Source of the DNA: Brachionus manjavacas
Lineage: Eukaryota > Rotifera > Eurotatoria > Ploima > Brachionidae
Direction of reading: 5' to 3'
Assembly (NCBI GenBank): GCA_019054805.1
Contig: JAHQIY010000023.1
Location: forward strand, 868,001 to 932,000
Length of the DNA stretch: 64,000 nucleotides
Every line of letters starts with the position of its first letter. The stretch's first letter is position 1. Both the position numbers and the translations under genes were made by a program. Shown in pieces: positions 1 through 11,429 of this stretch. The notes under the pieces are model-generated. The model was not told the DNA's origin, made no database searches, and was given only the letters and a program-made list of their open reading frames with translations.

Positions 1-345
1 ATTTAAAAGTGGAAAATTTTTTTATTTTCAAAATTTTTTGTCAAAGGTCTTACTAATTTATAAAAATTTTGGAAAAATTTGTATTTAGATTTTACAAATT
101 TTCGACTTTGCATTAACAGTGGAAGGTTTTTTTTTTTAAGAATTTTTTTCAAAACTTTAGCTAATTTATAATAAATTTTTAAAAATTTTATCTCAATTTT
201 TGATTTTTATTTTAAAAGAGGAAGATTTTTTTTTAATTTTATGTCAAAGGTTTGGTTAGTTTCAAAATAATTTTGGAAAATTTTACAATTAAAAAATTTA
301 CAAATTTTGGACTTTAATTTTAAAAGTGAAAGAATATTTTTTCAC
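1..345. repeat. AT-rich tandem repeat, about 97-111 bp unit, running off the left edge
   Basis: Three successive units start at about 1, 112 and 209, and a partial fourth starts at 317. Each opens with ATTTTAAAAGTGG or a variant, then carries a T-rich block, a GTCAAAGGT-like segment, a TTTTGGAAAATTTT-like segment and a TTACAAATTTTSGACTT-like end. The units are clearly diverged. No coding potential is visible. The array is cut by the window start, so its full length is unknown. Confidence 0.65.
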
Positions 346-1475
346 TCGATCAAAGCTTGTTATTTTAGTCCAAATTAAAATTGTGTCTGTTCTTGGACAC
401 AGATAATTAATTTTTTAACAAAATTAAAAAGCGAATATTTTCTCTTTGGACATAGATCCTTAAGAGGCATGCAGTTTGGAGCATTGTGAACTTTCATACA
501 AACCTTCAAAAAAGTCCACAAATATAATTTGTTTTTACTAAATTAAAAAAAACAGAGTTGTTTTTAAGTCAAGTCATGACTTTGACTTAAATTTTTGTGA
601 CTTAGACTTAAAACTGTGACTTAAAAACAAGTCTGAAAAAAAAATAAATTTAGTTAATCCAGGAAATATTGATGATCAAAAAAATAGTAATCAAGATCAA
701 GTGAAATTTAGCACAAAAATTACAGTATTGTACAAATTTGTAGAATACGAATTCAAAGCATAAAAAAATTTCTCTAATTTATTGCATATTCTAACCAAAT
801 TTTTTATAATGGTTTACATTATTCATGGCATTTTACAGAAAATTTTAGAAATTTTTCAGAGCTTAGAATTCGTTTGCAAAAATTTAAACATTAAAAAAAT
901 TGTACTGTTTACACGACCACTTTTGGACAATTAGAAAAGTAACTTTTAAATTTTTCTTTTTCACATTGCCAAGTATTTTGAGATTTCTTTATTTTTCCCT
1001 ATGACCCATTCTAATTAAAATTTTTTTTTTGCAATTTACAGATTATTTTATTTAAATGTTTAAATCCTGTAATCGCTGCTTAAATAATTTTGAACTAGTT
1101 GGGCGGTTTTTAATTGTAATTTTTATTATTAAATTTACTTGAAAATTAAGAATAGCGAAAGATTAAATTTCAATTCTAAATTCGAATCTTTTTCTTATTT
1201 TTTTCTTTAAGCCGGGCTGTTAAATAAAACTTGTTTGTTTGACCTTTAAAAAACTTACAGTAAAAACAGTTTTACATAATCCATAGTTTAAATGAGAATT
1301 TCATATTTTTTTTTAAGACTTCAAAATTTAATCATGTGGCTGAAAGGAAGGGCCAAGTCTCCATTCCAACCAGCCAAGGCTCTGCCTAAATTTAAAAAAA
1401 AATAATTAAATTTTATGTGATTAATTTTTCACATAATGTGAGATCAAGTTCGTCTAGCCTAATAAGGCAAAATAT
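346..1475. other. Non-coding AT-rich stretch with a small inverted repeat
   Basis: No supported gene. About 562-632 holds degenerate TGACTTA repeats. The segment around 735-945 has imperfect inverted arms (near 748-765 and 865-880) and a right part (895-940) that recurs in inverse orientation near 36205-36260, so it is probably an old small DNA transposon. Around 1330-1385 is a slightly GC-richer segment I cannot assign. Confidence 0.4.
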
Positions 1476-1853
1476 TCCCTCATTCGATTGTGCTTCACTA
1501 GAAACTAAGACACGCTTTTGAACCATTCACCAAGGTAAATCTCGCTCATGCTAAAACATTTTCTAAAGAAAGAAAGCATGGTTTAATATTATTATAATCA
1601 GTCGTTATCAAGACTTGAGTTTTAGGCAAAAAATAAAATAATCTTTTTTTTTATTACGCATTAGGTGCAGCATCAAGAATTGAGAAAATAAAATATTAGA
1701 AAAATTTATTTTCTATTCTGTTTTTTGTCTTAAACTCGAGAAATGGTGATAATACTATTAGACCATGTGTTCTTAATCAAAAATTTTTTAGCAAGGACGA
1801 AATGTGCTTTGGTACTTGGTCCAAAAGCGTGTCTTAATTTGTGATGCAACAGC
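1476..1853. mobile_element. Palindromic MITE, copy 1 (full)
   Basis: About 380 bp with long imperfect terminal inverted repeats. The left arm opens TCCCTCATTCGATTGTGCTT and is followed by AAGACACGCTTTTG. The right end carries the complement (CCAAAAGCGTGTCTT at about 1821-1835). A second, 5'-truncated copy is at 58642-59031 and shares the central segment (GGTGCAGCATCAAGAATT) and right arm. No ORF. The superfamily cannot be told because I see no clear target duplication. Confidence 0.7.
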
Positions 1854-2149
1854 TTTTAATAGTTTATCTACAGTCTCATGATGCAGAAAATTTTTGGTTC
1901 ATTTTAAATCCTCAAAAATTAAGTCTATAAACTTTATATTATTTTGGTCACCTGGTATCTTCACACTTTTGTAGATGACCAATTTACTGATAAAATGTTT
2001 CATCTTTTTTTATTCTATTCAATTTTGGAATGGAGCTTTCGTTTAGGTCCTTTCGTTCGGCTTGTATATGTAATAGTAAATTTTGATAAAACTTAAATAT
2101 CAAAATAAACTGATCCATTAGTAAGTCATCAATTCAAGCAAAACAATTC

Positions 2150-2885
2150 ATACCGTGTTCACAACAGCAGGTCATCGTTCTAACCATGAATCGAAATACG
2201 GACTTAAACTTATCCTAGACGGAACTTAAATTCCACTTGAACCATACCCGACTTTTCTAGGCATCCAATTTGATCCGGAGCTCTGCTTTAAAAAATCAAT
2301 TTGAAGCCTACTTAATCAGTAGAGTTAGAGGTTTGAAACTAAAAAATGGCATCGAACTTTGCAGAATTATTTACAAGAATTTTATTCGTTCAATTTTTGA
2401 TTACGCTTTTATTCCTCTGTCTAGTGCAACTCAAAAAATTCTACCAGAAGTTCAAAAACTTCAAACCAAAGTCCTCAGACACATTAAGTTCTTTCCGATC
2501 AGGACAAGAATAACGCACATTCACGAAAAGTAACATCAAATAGAACTCGATCACATCTCAAAAGTTTTTTCATCAGACGCGAAAACCATGCACAGCTAAA
2601 CTTAGATCTTAACGAATTCATGTTGCACGAAACGAATAACAATCCCAAATTTAATTCATTGTTCCAAAACTTTAATATTTTCCAAAATGGAAGATAGTTC
2701 TGGATCAATACGCTCATCCAACAACAACCGCTAATCTTTATATTTATTTATGTTTTTATTTTATTTTTTATTTTTACTCGAAACACATTTAAACAATTTT
2801 TGATCCTTTTTAAAAATCATTAGGCTAAAAAGAAGGACTTTGTTCCTTCTGAGTAGCCTGAGGGTTTCCCTCAAATAAATCAAAA
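2150..2885 (+). mobile_element. Non-LTR retrotransposon relic (RT C-terminal part plus structured 3' tail), family A
   Basis: Translation gives the region after the RT catalytic motif: PTFLGIQFD, then LISRVRGLKLKNG, then FDYAFIPLSSATQKILPEV (open frame 2270-2533, upstream part broken by a stop near 2225). This is the usual order in jockey/CR1-like LINE proteins. Downstream, 2822-2872 folds as nested hairpins and is followed by A-rich repeats, as expected for a LINE 3' end. A related relic is at 10510-11220. The element is 5'-truncated and inactive. Confidence 0.7.
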
Positions 2886-3502
2886 ATAATAAAAATAATA
2901 ATTAGTAAATCTTGAAAAAAATATTCATTTTTTCTTAATATCATATTTTACTAAGTAAGTTTTGATGGTTACTGATGCAGCCGTAAATATCTCAAAAAAC
3001 AAAACTGTTTAAGAACTTGCATGTCAAGTTGGCGCTTTTGATTTAGTTCAAAATTGTCATATTGAACTAGAAATTAGAAATGACAAGCTGATCAAAAGCG
3101 TATTTACGCTTTATTTCATTTAGTTCAGATTGTTACTATATTGTCTTTTTAATATCAGTTAATTACGAGAAAGAAAGAAAAAACAGGAAAAATTGATAAT
3201 TTTATTTATTTCAAAATTTACGTTTTGTAACGTAATTATCAAAAAAAACGATAACATATATTTGTTTCATTAGCTTGAAGTATGAGCTAGTCAAATTAAT
3301 ATTGATGATTAAATTTTTTAATAAAGTTACATTTTCCTCCCAATGGTAAATTTAAAAGATCTACTAGAAATAATTTAGTAAATAAATAAGTTAAATTAAT
3401 TATGCACGAAGTAAAGTGTTAAAAAAATTTTTGTTAATTTTCAATCTCAAAAAAAATAAACAAAAAAACTCAATTTAGAACTTTGGTCTTAAACGAGGTT
3501 GA
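2886..3502. other. AT-rich stretch, no supported feature
   Basis: Between the LINE tail and the next MITE I see only AT-rich sequence. No open frame of note and no repeat I could match elsewhere in the window. Confidence 0.3.
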
Positions 3503-3510
3503 AAATTTTT

Positions 3511-4529
3511 GGGTCTTGCCTGTTATGTGACCAAGGGGTCATGTAATATGTGACCTGATGGCTCATGTCAGTTTGGTGACCGGATATTTTTTATTCGGGT
3601 CACACATCATATGACCATTGATACCAAAAATTTACAAATGTATAGGTCACCTAAATATTTTAATGGGGCACAAAAGTATTCTGATGGGTCACCAAAATTT
3701 AAATAATTCCAAATTTTTAAAAAGACAAAAATTTTGAATTTCTCTTCTCATGCCTAAAATGAGCTAAATAGATTTTATCCAAAAAAATGATGTAGTGAAT
3801 TTGAAATCTTGTTACAACTATTTAAAAAGCAGTGATTTATTTTCGAAAAAATTAATAAAATGGAAATAGAAAATTGCGAATTATTCAATTTTTTGGTTTC
3901 GTGATTCCTGCTTGAAAAAAGGTAAAAAGATGAAATTGAGGGAACGAAAGCATACAAATCCAATGGAATGCGATTTATGTGGCAAATTTTTTAAAAATGT
4001 GTTAATTTACTTAACTCTCGAATGCACTGATAAATACAATTTAGATATAATTTAAATATAATTCTATTCTAGTGTATAATAGGGAGGCGGTCATCTCCTT
4101 TTCAAGCCCCTTTTTGAGCAACGGCTCCGATCTGACACAGAGGCTACTGCATCGAGTTGATCATCTACACCACAATTATTACCCAGTCGAAACTGGTCCA
4201 CCTATTTTTATGATGAAAGAGGTTTGAACATTCGCCCCGTATTGCAGAGATATACTGTTTTGAACCCTCGATCCTCTGCTTGCATGACTAGCACGCAAAC
4301 CATGCGGCTATACGGGCTCCAACTTAACAACTTACATAAACATTAATTCTGTATTTTTTTTAATTTTGAAACAAATAACAAAATGGGTCACCAAATATTT
4401 AGATGGGTAACAAAAATATTTTGGTTTAAATAAAAAAAAAGGAAAGAAAATTATGGTCATATAATGTGTGACCCGAAAAAAAATATCCAAACTGACATGA
4501 CCCCCTTGGTCGCATAACAGGCAAGACCC
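3511..4529. mobile_element. hAT-like MITE with 8-bp target duplication, containing a SINE
   Basis: The left arm (3511-3625: GGGTCTTGCCTGTTATGTGACC, shown to 20 as GGGTCTTGCCTGTTATGTGA) is repeated inverted at 4440-4529, including the GGGTCACACAT and ATATGACC blocks. The left arm has two short extra segments. The element is flanked on both sides by AAATTTTT (3503-3510 and 4530-4537), an 8-bp target duplication typical of hAT elements, although this one is low in complexity. The terminal GGGTCT...TATGTGACC matches the elements at 38217-38557 and 35911-39357. A tRNA-derived SINE is nested at about 4072-4320. Confidence 0.75.
4072..4320 (-). mobile_element. tRNA-derived SINE
   Basis: Read on the minus strand from 4320, the first about 70 nt resemble a tRNA. 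The start is GGAGCCCGTATAGCCGCATG with a box-A-like region, then an anticodon-arm-like stem and loop whose loop reads GTCATGC (anticodon CAT), then GAGGGTTCAAAAC as box B. A body follows that includes GATCAACTCGATGCAGTAGC and CTCTGTGTCAGATC. The body recurs on the plus strand at about 34226-34353 without the tRNA head. The tRNA part is degenerate, so this is not a functional tRNA. Confidence 0.7.
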
Positions 4530-4709
4530 AAATTTTTTTTTATTTAAAATTGGTTCTTTGTTTCAATTCATTACTTTTTCTAAATAGCTATGCTAGAAGC
4601 TAAAGGCATTGGTTATGGTGGCTGTTTTAGTCACCGATTTTTACAAAAGCTAAAATATTGTTAGACCTTTGAATGTGGATTAAAAAAAAGGACAAAAATT
4701 GAAACATAC

Positions 4710-5449
4710 CTTCCGAAGTCGCATAGCTTAAGGACAGCAGTTTCGGGGTCAAGTAATAAATTCTGTGGCTTGATATCTCGATGACATATGCCCATTGAAT
4801 GTATATATGCAAGACTACGAAATAATTGATACATAAATAATTTAATATAGAACATTGGTATAGTCTGCTTTGATTTAGCGTAATGCCGCGCTACCTTGTT
4901 TACTGTTTCTGGTATAAATTCGAGTACTAAATGCAAATAAACTTCTTCGCGTCCAAACTAAAAAAAAAATACAAAATCCTGCAAAAGTCAAACAAAAGCT
5001 CCATTCTTGACTTACTCTATCCGAGCTGCTTATGAAAAAAAAGTAAAGCAATTGAACTATGTTTTGGTGGTCTAAACGACGCATGATTTGCAGTTCGCGA
5101 TTCTTAATTAATTTTGGTTAATGGCAATGGTTTAGTGAGTGGGACAAGTGAGAGTTACTTTATAGCGCCTGTCCTGGAGCACTTTTTTAATAGCGACAAG
5201 TTCATTAGTGCCCGACAGCTTGGCCTGGTACACGACGCCAAACGAACCGTTGCCGATTACTTTGGCATCGGTGTAGCTTATTTCTTCGGTTTCGTCGTCG
5301 CCCTTGCCCTTGGTCGCGATCACAGTCGTAATCCTTGGCTGTTCGCTTGATCTATCTAGGAAAATCAACGCTTAAGAATTAAATTGATCACGTCTCACGC
5401 AAAGTTTACTTGGCTGATCTTTTTTGACATTGCTATTTGCATTACTCAT
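4710..5449 (-). CDS. GSK3: Glycogen synthase kinase 3, N-terminal half (partial gene)
   Basis: Ser/Thr kinase of Wnt and insulin signalling. Four exons with consistent phases: 5410-5449 ([13 protein letters not shown]), 5159-5355, 5016-5102 and 4710-4957; introns are 54-58 bp with GT/AG ends. Visible parts are the glycine loop [18 protein letters not shown] lysine, [32 protein letters not shown] with catalytic Asp, and LKLCDFG at the end. Identity to animal GSK3 is high throughout, including the GSK3-specific [11 protein letters not shown] segment. The last exon stops after DFG with a clean GTATGT donor. No activation loop or C-lobe exon is found in the remaining 4.7 kb to the left edge, so the rest lies beyond the window or is lost. 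Confidence 0.93.
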
Positions 5450-8374
5450 TATCATACACTTAAATAGACTATTGAGACACAGATATCCAAATTAACTATA
5501 GTCACCAACAAAAATAAAATGATTTCAAAGAAGAACACAAAATGGAGGGTGTTTTTTCTCTTTTTTTCTTCTTCTCTATTTCGCTAAAAAAAACAAAATC
5601 TAAACAATAAATACACGCATTTAGAGGATCAAAGCAAACGAGTTTGAACAATTTATGTCTAGAGCAAGGAGCCAGCCAATTTGTCTGACTTGATGTACAT
5701 GAGCTATTTGTTTACTGATAGTGGCGAAAGCAAATCGAACTCATTCGAACTAAACGAATGCAACCAACACACTAAAAGCGTCTAATTATTATTGATTATT
5801 TTATTTGTTGTTGTTATTTTTTTCATAATAATAAAAATAATAATTAGACTTAGATTAATTATTATAAAATATAATTTCTCTCTTTCTCTATTTTGTTGAT
5901 AGTTCGTTTTCTAGTTTTCGTTTTGTTGTTGGTTGCTGATGCTTAATTTTTGTTAGCAATAGCTAAAGTTGCAACAAGCTATGCTAGTGATGCTTATTAT
6001 TGATTGACTTATTGCATTTATTATTAAAATTTATTTGTCTAAATTTTACATATATTTATAGCTTTTTTAAAAATCGAAGGCGACACTTTTTTTGTCTTAA
6101 AAATTTATGCAGCCTTTCTCATTATCCTTCTAGCAGTTCATTAAAGTAAACGAGTTTTTCTCATTTGTGAATCGTCCAAAAAACTTTTATCTTGATTAAA
6201 TTCAAAAAAAATGATTTTTCTTTCTCATTTGAATGTTGCTCTAAAATAAAATATATTTTAGATTTAATTAAATGAAAAAATATTACTCTTTAGCAACAAA
6301 ATCATCGCAGTTAATAGTTTAAATTTTAATTTTAAATAATGATAGTATTTAGTAAAAATAGAACTATATTAAGTAGAAATATGGTCCATTTAAGCGAAAT
6401 AATATTTAGAAAAAATTTTTTTTTTTTCACTTTTTAAAAAAATTGATAATAAATTATTTTAGAAATTTTTTTTAGATTTTTATTCTTATTAGAAAAAAAT
6501 AACTTTCTAAAAATCATTTGATAAAACTTGGCTTAAATTTCCAAAAATTGAATTTTAACGATTAACCCATGATGAAAATAAAGTAAATGAGTTAATGAAA
6601 TATTTTAAATTAATTAGTTTTATTCAGCGAAAAAAGGTCATATTTTAGTACCTGAGTACAAATTGTTCCATAGTTTACAATAAAAACTGAAGAAGTTTGA
6701 GGTAAAAATTTTTCGATATTACTTTAAAGTTGGCAACTCTTAAATGTTACATTAATGTAATAAAATTTTCACTTTAAATGCTTACAGTGTAGTGGTAAAT
6801 ATTTCCAATATTAGATCTAGTGAAAAAAATAATACTGATTTAATTTTACAAAAAAGAACTATTACAAGTCGTTGTATTCGTCCAACAAAAAATTTCTGGC
6901 AAAAACATTCGCTTGAGGCTTTCAATTTTTGAAAACCAAAAAAAATTATTTAACATTCTAAAATTCAAACTCACAAACTTATATAAATTTTTTCGGTCTT
7001 TCTAATAGTGACTCATTCATCGAAAATATTTATTTTAATTTTTAATATTTAACTTAAAAAATGAGCTGCAAAAATCAATTTTTCTACCAAATGAAAATAA
7101 AAATTATTTAGAAAAACCAAAAATCTCTATAAAGTCTACTTTAAATTCATTCCTAATAGTTGTGAATAAACTTGACAAATCTTAATTTCTTGCAGATTGA
7201 GTTTCGTAGATACCTAGCCTTTAAACAAGATATGTTGTCAGCGTCGCAAATAACTCAACTAACTTGACTAATTAACTTGCTTAAAAATGATTGCTTGGTC
7301 TTATTCTTTTTTGCTAATTTTTTTTTAACTTTATCAAAAAATTTAAATGTTTTAGTAATTTAAGAATTTATGGATAAAAATTTTAGGATCTAAAAATTTC
7401 ACCTTTAGAAAATGAGAGACAAAAATTATTAAAATAACTCCAAAGACGAAAGAAGTTTTGTTAGACGCTTTGAACACATAGTGCATTAGTTAAATGAATG
7501 ATTGATCAAATGCACACAGTGCATCATACCATCTAATAAACTAAGCATCATTTCTTAGATACGAAATTTATTCATGTTATATTACTGAAATATTTCAGAA
7601 CTTTTAGAAATTTTTTGTTTTAAAAACAAAAAAATCAAATATTGATCAATTGTTATTAGGACTTTTAAATTATTGAAAATTTGCCTACATTTTTTGGCCT
7701 GTTTAAACAAAATTTTGATTCATGCCGAAAAAGAAACGTTTTTGAAAATATTAAGTTCAAAAAATACCAAGTTAAAAAAAAACCCAATTCTGCTAGCGAA
7801 AAGTCGATTTCTCTAAAAGCTTATAATTACGATTTTTCCATACATTAAATTAATATTTTGGAGTTTACACTCACAATAATCAAATAAAAGATTTTTGCCT
7901 CTAGCTAATTTAATTTGCTTTTTAGACCAGATAATGAGTGATTAATTTGAAATATTTTATCAACTCAATTGGTGTTCTAATGTTTTATGATAGTCTGAAA
8001 ATAAAAGCCAAATATTTGTCTAAATATTTATTTACTTGTACCAAAGCATTCACTTGAACGAAGATTTAATAAAATAACAAAATAATTACAGAAGCTTAAA
8101 AAACAAAAATGAGAAAAATAATTTTTTTTCTTTTTAATACTTAAAAACAAACCAAGTTAAAATAACGATAAATTAACAAAAAAACAGCATGGCAAAGACG
8201 CCTCTTTTTTGATTTAGATCCAGTTTTCACGAACTTTGTTCGAACAAGTGAGTCGATCATAGCGATTGAAATTGACTCAATTATTTATTATGAGTTAAGA
8301 CTTAATTTATTAAAATAAAAAAATAAAGGGAGAAATAGAGGATAGAAAAAATTAATTGAAATGGAAAAATAAAT
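5450..8374. other. Long AT-rich intergenic region upstream of GSK3
   Basis: Presumably contains the GSK3 promoter just right of 5449, but no promoter element can be named with confidence. No open frame, repeat family member or RNA gene could be supported across these about 2.9 kb. Confidence 0.3.
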
Positions 8375-8585
8375 TGCAGACACTGACGCAATTGCATCCA
8401 TTCAATGTGATCTCGACAGACTGTCAAAATGGACGGAATTGTGGTGCACAAAATTCAATGTCAAAAAATGCAAATACATGGTCTTAAACGATAAAAAACA
8501 ATACATGCCCATTAATTTTAGCATGCTGGACACAGTGAACAATCAAACCCACATTCTGGAGCGAACAGAACAAGAGAGGGACTAT
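8375..8585 (+). mobile_element. CR1-type LINE fragment (RT thumb region)
   Basis: Continuous translation ADTDAIASIQCDLDRLSKWT, then ELWCTKFNVKKCKYMVLND. This is the segment just after the YADD/FADD motif in CR1-like reverse transcriptases (DLxxLxxWxxxWxxxFNxxKCK). No start, no catalytic motif and no 3' tail remain. It ends at a perfect hairpin (8586-8632). Confidence 0.7.
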
Positions 8586-8632
8586 ATTATTAGTGCAATA
8601 TTTATAAATTAATGAAATATTGCACTAATAAT
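8586..8632. repeat. Perfect 18-bp inverted repeat, 11-nt loop
   Basis: ATTATTAGTGCAATATTT at 8586-8603 is followed by its exact complement at 8615-8632. It lies at the junction between a LINE fragment and a TTACGTAAA-rich segment (8640-8880), so it may mark an insertion end. Confidence 0.75.
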
Positions 8633-8639
8633 ATTAGAT

Positions 8640-8875
8640 ATTGTGAAATATGAAAATGTCAAAATATTTATATTTTGCCCAAAATTATCAAAAATCGTCA
8701 AAAAAAAAGGATTTTTTGGAATTTTACTTTTTACTAGGATTTACGCGATTTCCGAAAATTTTACACAAATTCGGATAAAATCAAAAAAATAAAATATTTT
8801 TTTCTTTATGGTAATTTTACGTAAATTCTGGTAAAAACGAAAAAATATGGCAATACTGTGTTTATAAGTAAGAGT
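8640..8875. mobile_element. Partial MITE-like segment rich in TTACGTAAA motifs
   Basis: Contains GGTAATTTTACGTAAATTC TGG-type repeats and ends GGCAATACTGTG, which resembles the CAGTACTG-type ends of the elements at 56653-57246 and 61138-62413 in inverse orientation. The left end is not recognisable. Non-coding. Confidence 0.4.
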
Positions 8876-10505
8876 ACTGCATCGCGGCAATACCGCGCAT
8901 AAATTCTCTCCGATAAATTAGTGCAAAGAACGTAAATAAAAAAACTAAAGATTATTTTTAAAAATTTTTTGTCATTTTTAAAGCTATCTGATGCTTTAAT
9001 GTCTAAACGTTTGTCTTAATTTTTCAATTAATACATCACTTAATACCTCATTTAAATGTGTGTGATTTGCAACTGGTCCCTTTCTTTCAAGTCAATATTT
9101 CATTATATGGTGTCTTTGATGAAACTGTAGCTGAAATTTTATCAAATAAAAGCTAAAAATCATAAGAATTTATTTTTATATTTTTTCTTAATTTTTTAAC
9201 CAAGTTTTAAATCTTGAGTTTCACTGTAATTTATTGTTGCCCCTTTAATATCTTTAGTTTCTCATTTTATGAAAAAATCAGGGATAAGAATGACATCATC
9301 TTATTCGAAATTCTTTTTTGTTTATATAGAACTTGAAGCAAAAGTTTCAACTGGAAAAAGAAATGCTATGAAATTTTTTTACCAAGCTGCAGAAGAAATA
9401 GAACACAAACTTTGTATTCACGATGCAATGTCAATGCTTGCTGATGTAATGAAATGAACAAAAAGAACAAAATGAACAGAATTAATAATATTAGATATAA
9501 ATGTTATGCCTTTTTTAATAGATTTAGACATCTGGATATACTAAAGTCAGAACGTCGGATTAAAGGACCATCGTCATTACCTCTTAATTAAAATAAACTT
9601 TTGTAATAAACAATGGAAATTGGATACTTATTAGGTGTACATGCGGATTTTGGTAAAAGATTTATAAATGTAATCATGATTTCTAGATCTGTTAAAACCA
9701 ATGTCAAGAAAATTTGGATGAATTTTGACCAAATTGCGATGGATCTACCAATTCAAAACAAAAAAAAAAGAAAGGTTGCGTCGTTAACAAATTAATAAAA
9801 GCAACAATCCTATTTAACCCAACTTTGAAGAAAATGTGATTTATGATGTATCAGGATATGAACAAGAAATATCTCAAACGAGCAAAAAATCAAAATTCAA
9901 CGATGAGTAAAATAAAAAAAAGGAAAACATGCAGAGGAAAAATTAAAAAAGACTCCCGATTACTACTGTCCAAAAAACAAATGTCGGTTTCTATTTGTAT
10001 TTAAATTAATTATTTTTGTTACCATTTTATTTTTTTTATTGTAATTTTATATAATTTAATACTAATTAACAAAAATGTACAATCATTATATTTATTCATT
10101 TCTTATAAATTTTTGGTAATTTTTAATTAAGAATTAATGTATGTTTATTATTCTTAATTTCTTAATTTAAGCGTCTAATAACGTCCATATAAAAGTTTTT
10201 TATTTTTACTTATTTTTCTTTAATTATTTTCATTAGAATTTTTTAGCCGTTAATATTTTCTCTTTCGCACATTTAATTTAAAAAAAACTAATCTAGTAAT
10301 TTTTACCGCTAATAAATAAAAAAAAATCTAATTAAATAAAAACTCCTCTAAAAGAAAAAAAACATCTATTCCGAAAAAATTGAAGCTTTTTTTTGAAAGC
10401 TAATCTAAATGATTAAAAATTAATCTTATTGAATAAAAAATAATCTTTTTAATTAAAACCTTTCAAGAAAAAAATTTTCAAAATAAAGTATTACAGTTAA
10501 TGATA
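8876..10505. other. AT-rich region with two short unassigned ORFs
   Basis: Open frames of 62 and 60 codons lie at 9269-9457 and 9613-9795 on the plus strand. The second ends in a lysine-rich stretch (NKKKRKV). Codons between them are broken, and neither resembles a family I know. They might be remains of a transposon ORF. The rest of the region is AT-rich filler. Confidence 0.25.
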
Positions 10506-10509
10506 ATTG

Positions 10510-11220
10510 GGTGGAATCAACTTGTTCATGTTGGCTTTGGAAAAAACATTAAAAATGTTCGCATCAAATATCAACTTATAGCCTTGTTCGCAGATGACCT
10601 CTGTATTTGGGCATCCAAGGCCAGTAAAATAGAAATTTAAGAAATTCTTCAAAAGGCAGTGAATTGAATCATTGAGTATTTAAAATTAAGGAAAAGAAAA
10701 TTTTCTTCTCAACATTTTCCAAATATGGTCTTCGAAAAAATTATGAGAAAACATATGGAATGAAAATAAAATCGGGAACTCACATATTCCTCTTGACCCA
10801 AAACCAACATTCCTTGGTATTAAATTAGATCTCAAAATCAATTACAAAGAACATTTTAAAATTATCAATTCAAAACAAATCTCCTAAATTATCCTAATCA
10901 GAAAAATTCAAAGTTTTAAGTGGGGATCTTCTTTCAAAATCAACATATATGTCTCTATCAGGTACTCAGAGCATAAAAACCGAAATGCAAAAAATTTTCC
11001 ACTTAGGACAAGTATCAAAACAATCCACCAAGAACTAAGAATCAACTTGATCGATGACAGATCAAACAAGCTTTTTTAAAATTTATCACCACAAAGCAAA
11101 GCCACAAATTAATAGCTCATGATATCCAGGAACTTCTGCTTTTAAGCTCCTCCAGAATCAATTTAAAGTACAAAAACCCCTTTGATTCAATCATAAACAC
11201 ACCGAACTCTTGGCAGAAAT
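10510..11220 (+). mobile_element. Non-LTR retrotransposon relic, family A (FADD motif)
   Basis: Broken translation contains LIALFADDLCIWASKASKIE (RT motif C), then a frame-shifted stretch and PTFLGIKLDLKINYKEHF. The latter parallels PTFLGIQFDPELCF in the relic at 2150-2885, so both belong to one family. Near 11165-11220 the remains NLKYKNPFDSIIN resemble a LINE C-terminus. Many stops and frameshifts; inactive. Confidence 0.65.
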
Positions 11221-11429
11221 TTAATTTTACAATGTATATACAATAAAAATATTAGTTTTTCTACTCTAATTGTACACATATAATCATATTTCAACCATGT
11301 GGGCTGAAAAGAAGGCTCTGCTTTTCGGAACTGCGCTGGAAAAACTTTCACTAAATAATTTTTTTTTGCTAAATTAAATAAAAATAAATATAAAATTGTG
11401 CTCAATACAATAAGGAACAAAATAATTTA

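Noticed and set aside
3775..3963. 62-codon minus-strand ORF
   Set aside because: Lies within a hAT-like MITE and has random AT-rich composition.
4250..4320. A functional tRNA gene with CAT anticodon
   Set aside because: Acceptor stem and T-arm do not pair properly and the tRNA-like part runs into a repeated body; it is a SINE head.
9269..9795. Two short ORFs as real small genes
   Set aside because: No recognisable family, no clear splice partners, flanked by transposon debris; kept only as a low-confidence note.
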